A stretch of 64,000 bases of DNA from Marinobacter vinifirmus (GTDB lineage: Bacteria; Pseudomonadota; Gammaproteobacteria; Pseudomonadales; Oleiphilaceae). The stretch spans positions 310,001 through 374,000 of the forward strand of contig NZ_NEFY01000002.1 in assembly GCF_002258215.1 (NCBI RefSeq). Reading direction: 5' to 3'. The notes under the pieces are model-generated. The model was not told the DNA's origin, searched no databases, and saw only the letters and a list, made by a program, of their open reading frames with translations. Made by a program: the position numbers and the translations under genes. Position 1 is the stretch's first letter; the number at the start of each line of letters is the position of its first letter. Positions 8,638-20,121 of the stretch are shown piece by piece.

Positions 8638-9549
8638 ATGAAACAGAAAATGGACAGCGTGGTTGCCGAGCTCAACAAGATCTTGCTGGGCAAAGACAAC
8701 CAGATCCGCCTGGCCCTGTGTGGCCTGCTGGCCCGCGGCCACCTGCTGATCGAAGACATTCCGGGCATGGGCAAGACCACACTGTCCCATGCGCTGGCGA
8801 AGATCATGGGGCTGAGCTATCAACGCATCCAGTTCACCAACGACCTGCTACCGGCGGATGTTCTGGGTTATTCCATGTACGACCGGGAGGCCGGCAGCCT
8901 GGTGTTTCACCCGGGCCCGATCTTTGCCCAGGTGGTGCTGGCAGACGAAATCAACCGGGCCTCGCCCCGCACCCAGAGTGCGCTGCTGGAAGCTATGGAA
9001 GAGCGCCAGGTATCCATTGAAGGCGAAACCCGGCCACTGCCCTCTCCGTTCTTTGTGATTGCCACCCAGAACCCCATTGAACAGGGCGGCACCTTTCCGC
9101 TGCCGGAATCCCAGCTCGACCGTTTTCTGATGCGCCTGCAGCTGGGCTACCCGGATCCGAAAGCAGAAAGAGAGTTACTGGAAGGCGAAGACCGCCGGGC
9201 CATCACCGGGCGGCTGCAAGCCATACTGCCCCAGCCTGAACTGGAAGCAGCTCAGGCCGCCGTCGAAAAAGTCAGCGCCAGCCCTGCCCTGCTGGACTAT
9301 CTGCAGCGATTGCTTGAACAAAGTCGGCGCATGCCTGGCCTGGTCTACGGCCTGTCGCCGCGAGCCGGCCTCGGGCTGTTAAGGGCCGCCAAGGCCTGGG
9401 CCCTGATGGCAGGGCGCGACCACGTGCTGCCAGACGACGTCCAGGCAGTGTTCCCCTCCGTGGCCGAGCACCGGCTTGAGCAGGGCGAATCCGGTAAGAG
9501 CAAGGAGCGGGTACGACAGCTGCTGACCACGGTCTCGGTACTTGAATAA
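8638..9549 (+). CDS. MoxR-family AAA+ ATPase
   Basis: A 303-residue AAA+ ATPase of the MoxR branch. Walker A is IPGMGKTTLS (residues 41-50), Walker B LADEIN (101-106), sensor 1 lies in FVIATQNPIEQGGTFPLPE, and the C-terminal lid has the usual AAA_lid_2 helices. MoxR proteins act as chaperones in metal-cofactor insertion or assembly of vWA-domain partners. The start at 8638 avoids a longer frame lying inside aguB. Its usual neighbours (DUF58, vWA and transglutaminase-like genes) are absent; it sits between aguB and trxB, so its partner cannot be read from context. Confidence 0.9.
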   Translation: MKQKMDSVVAELNKILLGKDNQIRLALCGLLARGHLLIEDIPGMGKTTLSHALAKIMGLSYQRIQFTNDLLPADVLGYSMYDREAGSLVFHPGPIFAQVVLADEINRASPRTQSALLEAMEERQVSIEGETRPLPSPFFVIATQNPIEQGGTFPLPESQLDRFLMRLQLGYPDPKAERELLEGEDRRAITGRLQAILPQPELEAAQAAVEKVSASPALLDYLQRLLEQSRRMPGLVYGLSPRAGLGLLRAAKAWALMAGRDHVLPDDVQAVFPSVAEHRLEQGESGKSKERVRQLLTTVSVLE

Positions 9550-10557
<1,008 letters not shown>

Positions 10558-10572
10558 AACGGCCGACACTGA

Positions 10573-11286
10573 ATGACCTCTCTACCCTGGCTGGAGCCGG
10601 AGGAACTCTGGTTCCCTCCGGCCGACGAAGCACTGGACGATCCGGACGGTCTTCTCGCCGTGGGTGGCGACCTGTCCCGGAGCCGACTCCTGCTGGCTTA
10701 CCGGAACGGCATCTTCCCTTGGTTCAGTGACGACCAGCCCATTCTCTGGTGGTCCCCCAATCCCCGTTGCGTCCTGTTTCCGGACGAAGTCCACGTGTCC
10801 CGCAGCCTGCGCCGCACCCTGAACCAGCACCGGTTCGAGGTTACCGCAGACCGATGCTTCAGCCGCATCATCCGGTTGTGTGCCACCACCCGCGCAGAAG
10901 GCACCTGGATTACCGACGACATGATCCAGGCCTATACCGACCTGCACCGGCACGGCACCGCACACTCCATCGAAGTCTGGAACCGCAACGGCGAGCTGGC
11001 CGGGGGCATGTACGGCATTGCCCTGGGGCGCTGCTTCTTCGGTGAATCCATGTTTTCCCTGGAAACCAATGCTTCCAAGGTTTTGATGGTGCACCTGGCC
11101 CGCCAGCTGGCACAATGGGGTTACAGACTGATGGATTGCCAGGTCGAGAGCGACCATCTGCTCAGCATGGGTGCGCGAACTATTCCCAGGGACGAGTTTT
11201 TATCTATACTCGGGAAGTACGTGGATCAAAAACCGGAAAAGGAAGACTGGGCCTTCAACTGGCGCTGGCCCGGGCCGGAGGAATGA
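10573..11286 (+). CDS. aat: Leucyl/phenylalanyl-tRNA-protein transferase
   Basis: A 237-residue enzyme that adds Leu or Phe from charged tRNA to proteins with N-terminal Lys or Arg, creating type 2 N-degrons read by ClpS. Recognisable Aat motifs are FPPADEALDDPDGLLAVGGD, the GIFPWF segment and PILWWSPNPRCVLFP near the N-terminus, then GGMYGIALGRCFFGESMFS and the LMDCQ segment. It starts 15 bases after trxB ends and abuts bpt, forming a translationally tight pair. Confidence 0.96.
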   Translation: MTSLPWLEPEELWFPPADEALDDPDGLLAVGGDLSRSRLLLAYRNGIFPWFSDDQPILWWSPNPRCVLFPDEVHVSRSLRRTLNQHRFEVTADRCFSRIIRLCATTRAEGTWITDDMIQAYTDLHRHGTAHSIEVWNRNGELAGGMYGIALGRCFFGESMFSLETNASKVLMVHLARQLAQWGYRLMDCQVESDHLLSMGARTIPRDEFLSILGKYVDQKPEKEDWAFNWRWPGPEE

Positions 11287-12000
11287 ATGAGCAATCTCAG
11301 AACGCTGGTCTTCTTCGCAACGCCGCCCCACGACTGCAGCTATCTGCCGGATCGCGAAGCCACCACTATGTTTGTGGACCCAAGGGCCAACGTCGACAAG
11401 AAACTCTACAGCCAACTGACGGCACTGGGGTTCCGGCGCAGTGGCTCCCACTATTACCGCCCCCATTGTGAACATTGCAATGCCTGCGTGCCGGTACGCC
11501 TGAAGGTAGATCAGTTCCAGCCGGACCGTAACCAGCGCCGTGTCTTGCGCAAGAATGAAGACTTGTCGTGCCGCCTGGTGCCCGCCGCGTTCAGCGAGCG
11601 TTATTACCGGCTGTACGCCCACTACATTGAAGAGCGCCACCGCGATGGCGATATGTACCCTCCCTCCAGGGAGCAGTTCACATCGTTCCTGGTAGACGGC
11701 GCCACCGACTCCTGGTTCCTGGAAATTTCCCTGGGAGACGAACTGGCCGGCCTGGCGGCGGTCGACCTGCTGGATGACGGCTTGTCCGCCATCTACACCA
11801 TTTTTGCTCCGGAGCTGGAAGACCGGAGCCTGGGCACCTTTGCCGTGCTCTGGCAGATTGAAGAAGCCCGGCGCCGCGGCCTGCCCCATCTGTACCTGGG
11901 TTACTGGATCCGGGAGTGCCGTAAAATGAACTACAAAACCCGTTTCAAACCCATCGAAGCGCTACGCGACGGGCACTGGCGAGAACTGCAATCAGACTGA
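11287..12000 (+). CDS. bpt: Aspartate/glutamate leucyltransferase (ATE1-type)
   Basis: A 237-residue ATE1-family aminoacyltransferase. The bacterial Bpt enzymes transfer Leu to N-terminal Asp or Glu, feeding these proteins into the ClpS/ClpAP pathway. The N-terminal cysteine cluster (one Cys in HDCSYLPDREAT, then CEHCNACVPVRL) is typical, as is GYWIRECRKMNYK near the end. Its ATG follows the aat stop immediately, with a GGAG site inside the end of aat. Pseudomonas has the same aat-bpt order. Substrate specificity is taken from the family. Confidence 0.93.
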   Translation: MSNLRTLVFFATPPHDCSYLPDREATTMFVDPRANVDKKLYSQLTALGFRRSGSHYYRPHCEHCNACVPVRLKVDQFQPDRNQRRVLRKNEDLSCRLVPAAFSERYYRLYAHYIEERHRDGDMYPPSREQFTSFLVDGATDSWFLEISLGDELAGLAAVDLLDDGLSAIYTIFAPELEDRSLGTFAVLWQIEEARRRGLPHLYLGYWIRECRKMNYKTRFKPIEALRDGHWRELQSD

Positions 12001-12081
12001 CTTTTGCCAAACGGCAAGAATTCAGGCAGAATTGCGCAATTTAAAATCACCGAAAAGCATTCCGAACGAGGTTTCTACTGA

Positions 12082-12300
12082 ATGGCGAAATCAGATGTCA
12101 TTGAAATGGAAGGCGTTATTATCGACACCCTTCCCAACACCATGTTCCGCGTTGAGCTGTCCAACGGCCACGTTGTGACTGCCCACATCTCAGGAAAAAT
12201 GCGCAAGAACTACATCCGCATCCTGACCGGAGACAAGGTCAAGGTTGAGCTGACTCCCTATGACCTGAGCAAGGGCCGCATCGTATACCGCGCCCGTTAA
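12082..12300 (+). CDS. infA: Translation initiation factor IF-1
   Basis: A 72-residue S1-like OB-fold protein that binds the ribosomal A site during initiation. The sequence begins [19 protein letters not shown] and ends KGRIVYRAR, essentially the canonical IF-1. ACGAGG lies upstream of the ATG. It is the last rightward gene before a bidirectional terminator shared with the convergent clpA gene. Location next to aat, bpt and clpA is conserved across many gammaproteobacteria. Confidence 0.98.
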   Translation: MAKSDVIEMEGVIIDTLPNTMFRVELSNGHVVTAHISGKMRKNYIRILTGDKVKVELTPYDLSKGRIVYRAR

Positions 12301-12319
12301 TCTGCTCGAGTGACATCTG

Positions 12320-12346
12320 AAAAGCCCCGCAAGTGCGGGGCTTTTT
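12320..12346. terminator. Bidirectional intrinsic terminator between infA and clpA
   Basis: A perfect 11-bp stem, AAAAGCCCCGC (12320-12330) with GCGGGGCTTTT (12335-12345), and a four-base loop. T-runs fall on the 3' side in both directions, so it can end infA transcripts on the plus strand and clpS-clpA transcripts on the minus strand. Confidence 0.93.
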
Positions 12347-12353
12347 TGTTGCT

Positions 12354-14624
12354 TCAGAGGGCTTCTGCCGGCTCGTTCTCGTACTCGAACACCAGCTCGT
12401 CGCCTTTCAGGTGGATGAACACATCCCCACCCTTCTCTGCCAGGCTTCCGAACAGGATCTGCTCGGCCAGTGGCCGCTTGATCTTGTCCTGGATCAGACG
12501 CGCCATCGGGCGTGCGCCCATGGTCACATCGTAACCCTTCTCGGCCAGCCACACCTTGGCAGCTTCATCCACATGCAGCACCACATGTTTCTCGTCCAGT
12601 TGCGCCTGCAACTCGGTGAGGAACTTGTCCACCACATGGGTAATGGTGGCCTTCTGCAGGTCGGCAAACTGGATAATGCCATCCAGGCGGTTACGGAACT
12701 CCGGCGTGAAGGTCTTGCTGATCACTTCCATGCCGTCAGTGCTATGGTCCTGCTCGCTGAAGCCGATGGAACGGCGAGCCATGCTCTCGGCACCGGCGTT
12801 GGTAGTCATCACCAGGATCACGTGGCGGAAATCCGCCTTGCGGCCGTTGTTATCGGTCAGGGTACCGTGGTCCATCACCTGCAGCAGCAGGTTGAACACC
12901 TCGGGGTGCGCCTTCTCGATTTCGTCCAGCAGCAACACGCAGTGCGGATGCTTGTTGACCGCCTCGGTCAGCAGGCCGCCCTGGTCGTAACCGACATAGC
13001 CCGGAGGCGCGCCGATCAACCGCGATACGGTATGTCGCTCCATGTATTCGGACATATCGAAGCGAACCAGTTCGATGCCCAGAACCTTGGCCAGCTGCTT
13101 GGTCACTTCCGTCTTACCAACACCGGTCGGCCCGGCAAACAGGAAGGCACCTTCCGGCTTCTCAGGTGCTTTCAGGCCGGCGCGGGCCAGCTTGATGGCG
13201 GTGGCCAGGGATTCGATGGCCGGATCCTGCCCGAACACCACCATTTTCAGGTCCCGCTCCAGGTTACGCAGCAGGTCTTTGTCGCTGGTGGAAACGTTCT
13301 TCGGCGGAATGCGCGCAATATTCGCCACCACGTCTTCGATATCCGAAACTTCGATGGTCTTCTTGCGCTTGTCTTCCGGCTGCAGCCGCTGCCGGGCCCC
13401 GGCTTCGTCGATCACGTCAATGGCCTTGTCCGGCAGGTGGCGGTCGGTGATGTACCGGTCCGCCAGCTCTGCAGCCACCCGCAGGGCCTGGTCGGTGTAG
13501 GTCAGGTCGTGGTGTTTCTCGAAATTCGGCTTCAGGCCTTTGAGAATCTGGTAGGTATCTTCAACACTCGGCTCGTTCACATCGATTTTCTGGAAGCGAC
13601 GGGCCAGGGCGCTGTCTTTCTCGAAGATTCCCCGGAATTCCTGGAACGTTGTCGAACCGATGCAGCGCAGTTCGCCGGAACTGAGCATCGGCTTGAGCAG
13701 GTTCGAGGCATCCATCACACCGCCGGATGCCGAGCCGGCACCGATGATAGTGTGAATCTCGTCGATAAACAGGATGGCATGATCCTGTTTTTTCAGGTCG
13801 CTCAGCAGGCCTTTCAGGCGCTTTTCGAAATCACCGCGGTACTTAGTACCGGCCAGCAACGCGCCCATATCGAGGGAATACACCACCGCATCGGAGATGA
13901 TATCCGGCACCTGGCCGTCAACAATGCGCTTGGCCAGGCCCTCGGCGATGGCGGTTTTACCGACACCGGCCTCGCCCACCAGCAAGGGGTTGTTCTTGCG
14001 ACGGCGCACCAGGATCTGTACCACCCGCTCCACTTCGTGCTCGCGGCCGATCAACGGGTCTATCCGGCCCTGCCGCGCCTGTTCGTTCAGGTTGGTTGCG
14101 TAGCTGTCCAGCGGGCTGGACTGGCTGCCTTCTTCTCCGGCTTCTTCGTGGGCGGAATGATCCATCCCGTCCTGGTCTTCTGCACCCTGTACCCGGGAAA
14201 TTCCGTGGGAGACAAAGTTGACCACATCGATCCGGGCAATGTTCTGCTTCTTCAGCACATACACCGCCTGGCTTTCCTGCTCACTGAAGATCGCCACCAG
14301 TACGTTGGCGCCGGTGACTTCTTTCTTGCCGGAAGACTGCACATGGAATACCGCCCGCTGCAGCACACGCTGGAAGCCCAGTGTCGGCTGGGTTTCGCGT
14401 TCACTGTCGGTGCTCGGTATCAGAGGTGTGGTTGAATCCACGAATTCGACCAGCTCTTCCTCGAGCCGCTGGAGGTCTGCACCACAGGCTTTGAGAACGC
14501 CCACCGCCGATTCGTTGTCGAGAAGGGCCAACAACAAATGCTCCACGGTCATGAATTCATGACGCTTGTCCCGGGCATTTTTGAAGGCCGTATTCAGCGT
14601 AATTTCAAGATCTTTGCTCAGCAT
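12354..14624 (-). CDS. clpA: ATP-dependent Clp protease ATP-binding subunit ClpA
   Basis: A 756-residue AAA+ unfoldase that feeds proteins to ClpP and uses the ClpS adaptor for N-degron substrates. It has an N-terminal double Clp-N domain (1-145), a first AAA module with GEAGVGKT at 217-224 and FIDEIH at 286-291, a second with GPTGVGKT at 498-505, and an IGF tripeptide (RSIGFSEQDHSTDG) in the place of the ClpP-docking loop. It lies 18 bases after clpS on the same strand. Length and motifs are normal for the family. clpP itself is not in the window. Confidence 0.97.
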   Translation of the reverse strand: MLSKDLEITLNTAFKNARDKRHEFMTVEHLLLALLDNESAVGVLKACGADLQRLEEELVEFVDSTTPLIPSTDSERETQPTLGFQRVLQRAVFHVQSSGKKEVTGANVLVAIFSEQESQAVYVLKKQNIARIDVVNFVSHGISRVQGAEDQDGMDHSAHEEAGEEGSQSSPLDSYATNLNEQARQGRIDPLIGREHEVERVVQILVRRRKNNPLLVGEAGVGKTAIAEGLAKRIVDGQVPDIISDAVVYSLDMGALLAGTKYRGDFEKRLKGLLSDLKKQDHAILFIDEIHTIIGAGSASGGVMDASNLLKPMLSSGELRCIGSTTFQEFRGIFEKDSALARRFQKIDVNEPSVEDTYQILKGLKPNFEKHHDLTYTDQALRVAAELADRYITDRHLPDKAIDVIDEAGARQRLQPEDKRKKTIEVSDIEDVVANIARIPPKNVSTSDKDLLRNLERDLKMVVFGQDPAIESLATAIKLARAGLKAPEKPEGAFLFAGPTGVGKTEVTKQLAKVLGIELVRFDMSEYMERHTVSRLIGAPPGYVGYDQGGLLTEAVNKHPHCVLLLDEIEKAHPEVFNLLLQVMDHGTLTDNNGRKADFRHVILVMTTNAGAESMARRSIGFSEQDHSTDGMEVISKTFTPEFRNRLDGIIQFADLQKATITHVVDKFLTELQAQLDEKHVVLHVDEAAKVWLAEKGYDVTMGARPMARLIQDKIKRPLAEQILFGSLAEKGGDVFIHLKGDELVFEYENEPAEAL

Positions 14625-14642
14625 GGGCCACCCCGCCGTCTA

Positions 14643-15002
14643 TCAGTCAGCACGTTCAATCTCACAAAGGAGCGGATGCTCACATTCCGAAGAATACTGA
14701 TTCACCTGTGCCGCCTTTGTTTCTGCGATGTCACGGGTATATACCCCACATACGGCTTTTCCCTGCGTATGGACGAGCAGCATCACCTGCGTCGCCTTTT
14801 CCTCATTCATTCCGAAGAACTTCATCAATACTTCCACCACGAAGTCCATGGGTGTGTAATCGTCGTTCAGGAGCACCACCCGGAATCGGGCCGGGCGCTT
14901 CAGGGCAGGCTTTTCAGGCGCAACACTGACCCCCTCATGGCGCCCTGGCTGTTCGTCCTCCCCCTGATTGAATACTAGTAGAGAATTCTTAATTGTCCGC
15001 AT
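14643..15002 (-). CDS. clpS: ClpS adaptor protein
   Basis: A 119-residue adaptor that binds N-terminal Leu, Phe, Trp or Tyr and delivers such proteins to ClpA. The core [20 protein letters not shown] carries the NDDYTPM motif contacting the N-degron, followed by [16 protein letters not shown], where the conserved VCGVYT region forms part of the pocket. The first 35-40 residues are a variable, probably disordered tail that threads into ClpA. The upstream region is shared with the divergent cspD gene, as in E. coli and Pseudomonas. Confidence 0.96.
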   Translation of the reverse strand: MRTIKNSLLVFNQGEDEQPGRHEGVSVAPEKPALKRPARFRVVLLNDDYTPMDFVVEVLMKFFGMNEEKATQVMLLVHTQGKAVCGVYTRDIAETKAAQVNQYSSECEHPLLCEIERAD

Positions 15003-15299
15003 GGTTCTGTTTACCGGTTATTCGGTTTCCTGACTAAATGTGGTTGCCCGACTGCGGCTTTTCAAGCCGGAATCGGAGCAAGCGTGCGTTATTTATCAAT
15101 ACGGACATGATACAGCTTCCAGACCTGCTTCAACCACTCATTCACCCCGTCAGAACTCTTGACTCAGACGCCAGATTGGCAGAGAGTTAACCTGCATTGT
15201 AAAACAATGTAAATAAACGCAAGACTTATGTAACCAGAAGCAACACTCGCACAACGCTCAATCCAATAATAAGACAGACAGGGAACAAGGGAGTTCATC
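15003..15299. promoter_or_regulatory. Divergent intergenic region clpS/cspD with a perfect inverted repeat
   Basis: This 297-base stretch, the longest without a gene, must hold the promoters of clpS (left) and cspD (right). It contains the perfect inverted repeat CATTGT-aaa-ACAATG at 15195-15209, about 91 bases before the cspD start, followed by an AT-rich segment. A TTGACT occurs at about 15160, but no well-spaced -10 is evident. I see no RNA gene or small ORF. Confidence 0.5.
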
Positions 15300-15611
15300 A
15301 TGCCAAGAGGCAAAGTCAAATGGTTCAACAACGCCAAGGGATACGGCTTTATTATCGAAGACGGCTGCAGTGACGATCTGTTCGCCCATTTTTCTTCGGT
15401 ACAGATGGAGGGTTATAAAACCCTGAAGGCGGGCCAGTCGGTCACCTTCGACAAAAAGCCGGTCGAAAAAGGCGTTCACGCCATCAACATCGTACCCGAT
15501 GAAGCGCCAGCAAAGCGGGAACCGGGCCAGGAGTCCAGGCAAGGCGGCGAGTCCCCGGATAGCGGGCTGTCAGGCCACTCGGGGTATCCTCCGAGAGCTG
15601 TTAACGGCTGA
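15300..15611 (+). CDS. cspD: Cold-shock domain protein CspD, with a C-terminal extension
   Basis: A nucleic-acid-binding cold-shock protein. The first 68 residues are a typical CspD: MPRGKVKWFNNAKGYGFII (RNP1 region) and DDLFAHFSSVQ (RNP2). E. coli CspD inhibits DNA replication in stationary phase and is a substrate of the Clp and Lon pathways. Residues 69-103 are a low-complexity tail rich in Gly, Glu, Pro and Ser that is absent from a minimal cold-shock fold. It is divergent from clpS, the conserved cspD position. An intrinsic terminator follows. Confidence 0.92.
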   Translation: MPRGKVKWFNNAKGYGFIIEDGCSDDLFAHFSSVQMEGYKTLKAGQSVTFDKKPVEKGVHAINIVPDEAPAKREPGQESRQGGESPDSGLSGHSGYPPRAVNG

Positions 15612-15639
15612 GACAGTCGCGGCGATTATTTCCCCGATT

Positions 15640-15673
15640 CCTGCCGGGTAGCCGGCAGGCCGTGTTTTTTTTT
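15640..15673 (+). terminator. Intrinsic terminator after cspD
   Basis: A perfect 8-bp stem CCTGCCGG (15640-15647) with CCGGCAGG (15652-15659) and a GTAG loop, followed by CCGTG and a run of nine T. It lies 29 bases after the cspD stop. Confidence 0.88.
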
Positions 15674-15738
15674 GCTTTTTCCAGAATTCCGAATCCTTTA
15701 GGCTTGCCACTCCTCCGTATTACCAACAGGAACCGTGC

Positions 15739-16377
15739 ATGGCCGAGCTGATTCTGTTCAACAAACCTTTCCAGGTGCTGAGCCAGTTCACCGATGACCG
15801 CGCCGGACAACCCCGCGCAACCCTTGCCCAATGGATTAAAAAGCCCGGTTTCTACCCCGCCGGCCGGCTGGACTATGACTCCGAAGGCCTGTTGCTGCTG
15901 ACCAACCACGGCGCGCTGCAGCACCGGATTGCCTCCCCCACCAACAAAATGCCGAAAACCTACTGGGTGCAGGTTGAAGGGGAGATCTCCGACGATGCAA
16001 TCGGACAACTGTGCAGCGGTGTCGAACTGAAAGACGGCCTTACCCGTCCCGCCAGCGCCAGGCGGATAGCAGAACCGGAGGTCTGGGCCCGGGTACCTCC
16101 GGTGCGTTACCGTGAATCCGTCCCCACCAGCTGGCTGGAACTCACCATTACCGAAGGCCGTAACCGGCAGGTGCGGCGCATGACAGCCGCCGTGGGCTAC
16201 CCTACCCTGAGACTGATCCGCTACCGGATAGGGGACTGGACACTGGATGGCCTGAAACCCGGCCATTTCCGCCTTGAAACCATTCACTTGCCAGACACTC
16301 CGCCGGCTGGCAAGCAAAACCCGCGCAAGACCAAGCCCGGGCGCCGCACGACCAACAGGAGGCCAAGCCGAAAATGA
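15739..16377 (+). CDS. rluE: 23S rRNA pseudouridine synthase RluE-type
   Basis: A 212-residue RsuA/RluE-family pseudouridine synthase without an S4 domain. The catalytic aspartate is Asp45 in PAGRLDYDSEGLLLLT. Later motifs PKTYWVQVEG and EGRNRQVRRMTAAVG are typical of the RsuA/RluB/E/F group. E. coli RluE modifies U2457 of 23S rRNA. The C-terminus ends in a basic, Pro/Arg-rich tail. It overlaps nudJ by four bases, and the order rluE, nudJ, mnmA, hflD, purB resembles E. coli, which supports RluE over the paralogues. Confidence 0.92.
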   Translation: MAELILFNKPFQVLSQFTDDRAGQPRATLAQWIKKPGFYPAGRLDYDSEGLLLLTNHGALQHRIASPTNKMPKTYWVQVEGEISDDAIGQLCSGVELKDGLTRPASARRIAEPEVWARVPPVRYRESVPTSWLELTITEGRNRQVRRMTAAVGYPTLRLIRYRIGDWTLDGLKPGHFRLETIHLPDTPPAGKQNPRKTKPGRRTTNRRPSRK

Positions 16378-16823
16378 CCTGGAAACCCCATGCCACCGTG
16401 GCCGTTGTGACCGAAGACGAACAGGGCCGCTTTCTGCTGGTTGAAGAGGAAAGCCACGGCAAGGTCGTTTTCAACCAGCCTGCCGGGCATATCGAGGAAG
16501 GCGAAGCCATTCTGGATGCAGTCCGGCGCGAAGCTCTGGAAGAAACCGGCTGGCAGGTTGAGCCGGAGTCCTTCCTTGGCGTTTACACCTACAAGGCCCC
16601 GGCCAACGGCGTTACCTACTACCGTTTCTGTTACGCCGCCAAAGCCATCAGGCAAATCACCACCGAGCTGGATACCGGCATTATCGCCCCGCACTGGCTT
16701 ACCCTGGACGAAATCCGCAACCTGGGCACCCGGCTGCGCAGCCCGCTGGTGCTGCAGTGCATCGAGGATTACCGAAACGGCCGGCGATTCCCCCTTGAAG
16801 TGGTGGTCGACGGACAGACGTAA
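16374..16823 (+). CDS. nudJ: NUDIX hydrolase, NudJ-like phosphatase
   Basis: A 149-residue NUDIX protein. The Nudix box reads from Gly38 (GHIEEGEAILDAVRREALEE, continuing TGW), matching GX5EX7REUXEEXGU. The N-terminus WKPHATVAVVTED and the FNQPAGH stretch match NudJ, which hydrolyses nucleoside di- and triphosphates and the thiamine precursor HMP-PP in E. coli. It is coupled to rluE by an ATGA overlap and lies about 50 bases before mnmA, the same order as E. coli. The exact substrate is inferred from synteny. Confidence 0.88.
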   Translation: MTWKPHATVAVVTEDEQGRFLLVEEESHGKVVFNQPAGHIEEGEAILDAVRREALEETGWQVEPESFLGVYTYKAPANGVTYYRFCYAAKAIRQITTELDTGIIAPHWLTLDEIRNLGTRLRSPLVLQCIEDYRNGRRFPLEVVVDGQT

Positions 16824-16874
16824 CCGCCACAAGATGGTAAAATCGCCCCTTTACAGCGGTAACCCGGAAAACCA

Positions 16875-18041
16875 ATGACCCAGACTGCAGAACCCAAGAC
16901 TCCCCAGAACACCCGCGTGATCGTCGGCATGTCCGGCGGCGTGGACTCCTCCGTAGCTGCCTGGTTGCTGAAAGACCAGGGCTACCAGGTGGAAGGCCTG
17001 TTCATGAAGAACTGGGATGAAGACGACGGCACCGAGTACTGCACTGCCATGACAGACCTGGCCGATGCCCAGGCGGTGGCCGATGCCATCGGTATCAAGC
17101 TGCACACCGCCAGCTTTGCCGCCGAATACTGGGACCGGGTGTTCGAGCATTTCCTGTCCGAATACAGCGCCGGGCGCACCCCGAACCCGGACATCCTGTG
17201 CAACAAGGAAGTAAAATTCCGCGCTTTCCTGGATTACGCCGTCACCCTGGGCGCCGACTACATTGCCACCGGCCACTACACCCGCCAGCGCCCCCTCAAC
17301 GATGGCAGTGGCAAAGCGCAACTGCTGAAGGGACTGGATCCGAACAAAGACCAGAGCTACTTCCTGCACGCCGTCTCCGGCGACCGCATCGCCCGCACCC
17401 TGTTCCCGGTGGGCGAACTGGAAAAGCCGGAAGTTCGCCGCATTGCCGAAGCCCAGGGTTTTGTAACCCACGACAAGAAAGATTCCACCGGTATCTGCTT
17501 CATCGGCGAGCGCAAGTTCACCGACTTCCTGAAGCAATACCTGCCGGCCCAGCCCGGCAACATTGAAACGCCGGACGGCAAGGTGATCGGCAAGCACCAG
17601 GGACTGATGTACCACACCATTGGTCAGCGCCAGGGTCTGGGCATTGGCGGCCTGGCGGAGTTTGGCGATGAACCCTGGTACGTGGCAGAAAAAGACCTGT
17701 CCCGCAACGTGCTGATCGCCGTTCAGGGCAAGAACCACCCGCTGCTGTTTTCCCGGGGCCTGGTCTCCGGCGCCATCGACTGGGTCGCAGGCGAACCGCC
17801 GGCGCAGCAGTTCCGGTGCAAGGCCAAAACCCGTTACCGCCAGCCGGACCAGGACTGCGAAGTCACGATCATCGATGGAGGCGTGAAGGTGGTCTTTGAC
17901 GATGCCCAGCGTGCGGTGACCCCCGGGCAATCTGTAGTGTTCTATCAAGGCGCAATCTGTCTCGGTGGCGGTGTGATTGAAGAAACCTGGCGCGATGGCG
18001 AGCCCCTGCCCGCCCGCCTGGCTGCGGAAGCCGACGCATGA
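16875..18041 (+). CDS. mnmA: tRNA-specific 2-thiouridylase MnmA
   Basis: A 388-residue enzyme that inserts sulfur at position 2 of the wobble uridine in tRNAs for Lys, Glu and Gln. The ATP-binding PP-loop is [12 protein letters not shown] (residues 18-29). The two catalytic cysteines are Cys109 in ILCNKEVKF and Cys208 in [10 protein letters not shown]. The C-terminal beta-barrel holds the GQSVVFYQG segment. It overlaps hflD by four bases. Sulfur would come from a TusA-TusE relay; a TusA-like protein is encoded at 34.4 kb, but its link to MnmA is not shown. Confidence 0.97.
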   Translation: MTQTAEPKTPQNTRVIVGMSGGVDSSVAAWLLKDQGYQVEGLFMKNWDEDDGTEYCTAMTDLADAQAVADAIGIKLHTASFAAEYWDRVFEHFLSEYSAGRTPNPDILCNKEVKFRAFLDYAVTLGADYIATGHYTRQRPLNDGSGKAQLLKGLDPNKDQSYFLHAVSGDRIARTLFPVGELEKPEVRRIAEAQGFVTHDKKDSTGICFIGERKFTDFLKQYLPAQPGNIETPDGKVIGKHQGLMYHTIGQRQGLGIGGLAEFGDEPWYVAEKDLSRNVLIAVQGKNHPLLFSRGLVSGAIDWVAGEPPAQQFRCKAKTRYRQPDQDCEVTIIDGGVKVVFDDAQRAVTPGQSVVFYQGAICLGGGVIEETWRDGEPLPARLAAEADA

Positions 18042-18658
18042 GCCGTTCCCTGCACGACCAGACCCTGGCCCTGGCGGGTATCTTTCAGGCAGCCGCGCTG
18101 GTGCGGGAAATTGCCCACACCGGCTACTGCAACGAAGCGGCCATGGAAACCTGCATCCGCTCGCTGTTTGCCACAGATCCTGAGACCACGCTGGATGTTT
18201 ACGGTGGCGAGTTGTCCGACATCCGCGATGGCCTGCAGGTGCTGTCGACCGTATTCGCCCAGCAAGCCCGTCCGCAGGACGCAGAGGTCCTGCGCTATGT
18301 GCTGAACCTGATTCACCTGGAATCCAAGCTCAAGCGCAAGGGCGATGTAATGGATGTGCTCGGCAACCGCATTGAGCAGGCCCGCCACACCGCCAGCCAT
18401 TTCGGTTACACCCACAGCAACCTGCTGAGCAACCTGGCATCCGTATACAGCGACACCATCAGTACCCTGGGCCCGCGCATCCAGGTCAGCGGTAACCCCA
18501 ACATGCTGCAGCGGGAAGACAACCAGCACAAAGTCCGTGCCCTGCTGCTGGCCGGCATCCGTTCGGCTGTACTCTGGCGCCAGAGTGGCGGCCACCGCTG
18601 GCAACTGATCTTCAAGCGCAAGAAAGTGATCCTGCACGCCAGGGAGCTGCTGCGCTGA
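18038..18658 (+). CDS. hflD: HflD, high-frequency-lysogenization protein homologue
   Basis: A 206-residue, largely helical protein of the HflD family. In E. coli it sits at the inner face of the membrane and interferes with lambda CII; its normal cell function is unclear. Family features are the NYC-type start ([16 protein letters not shown]), [14 protein letters not shown] and the final block [19 protein letters not shown]. Location between mnmA and purB is conserved from Pseudomonas to E. coli and supports the name. Confidence 0.93.
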   Translation: MSRSLHDQTLALAGIFQAAALVREIAHTGYCNEAAMETCIRSLFATDPETTLDVYGGELSDIRDGLQVLSTVFAQQARPQDAEVLRYVLNLIHLESKLKRKGDVMDVLGNRIEQARHTASHFGYTHSNLLSNLASVYSDTISTLGPRIQVSGNPNMLQREDNQHKVRALLLAGIRSAVLWRQSGGHRWQLIFKRKKVILHARELLR

Positions 18659-18724
18659 TTCGCAGCGTCCTCTGGTGTATCATTAACGCCTTCATATTTT
18701 CCCGATCCGATTTTTCTTTGATGA

Positions 18725-20107
<1,383 letters not shown>

Positions 20108-20121
20108 ACGGGAGCAACACC

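Noticed and set aside
12005..12022. Small hairpin TTGCC/GGCAA between bpt and infA as a terminator
   Set aside because: The stem is five base pairs and there is no T-run after it on the plus strand.
12333..14435. A 700-codon open frame on the plus strand across clpA
   Set aside because: It is antisense to clpA, whose motifs are intact; its His/Gln-rich composition is typical of a high-GC shadow frame.
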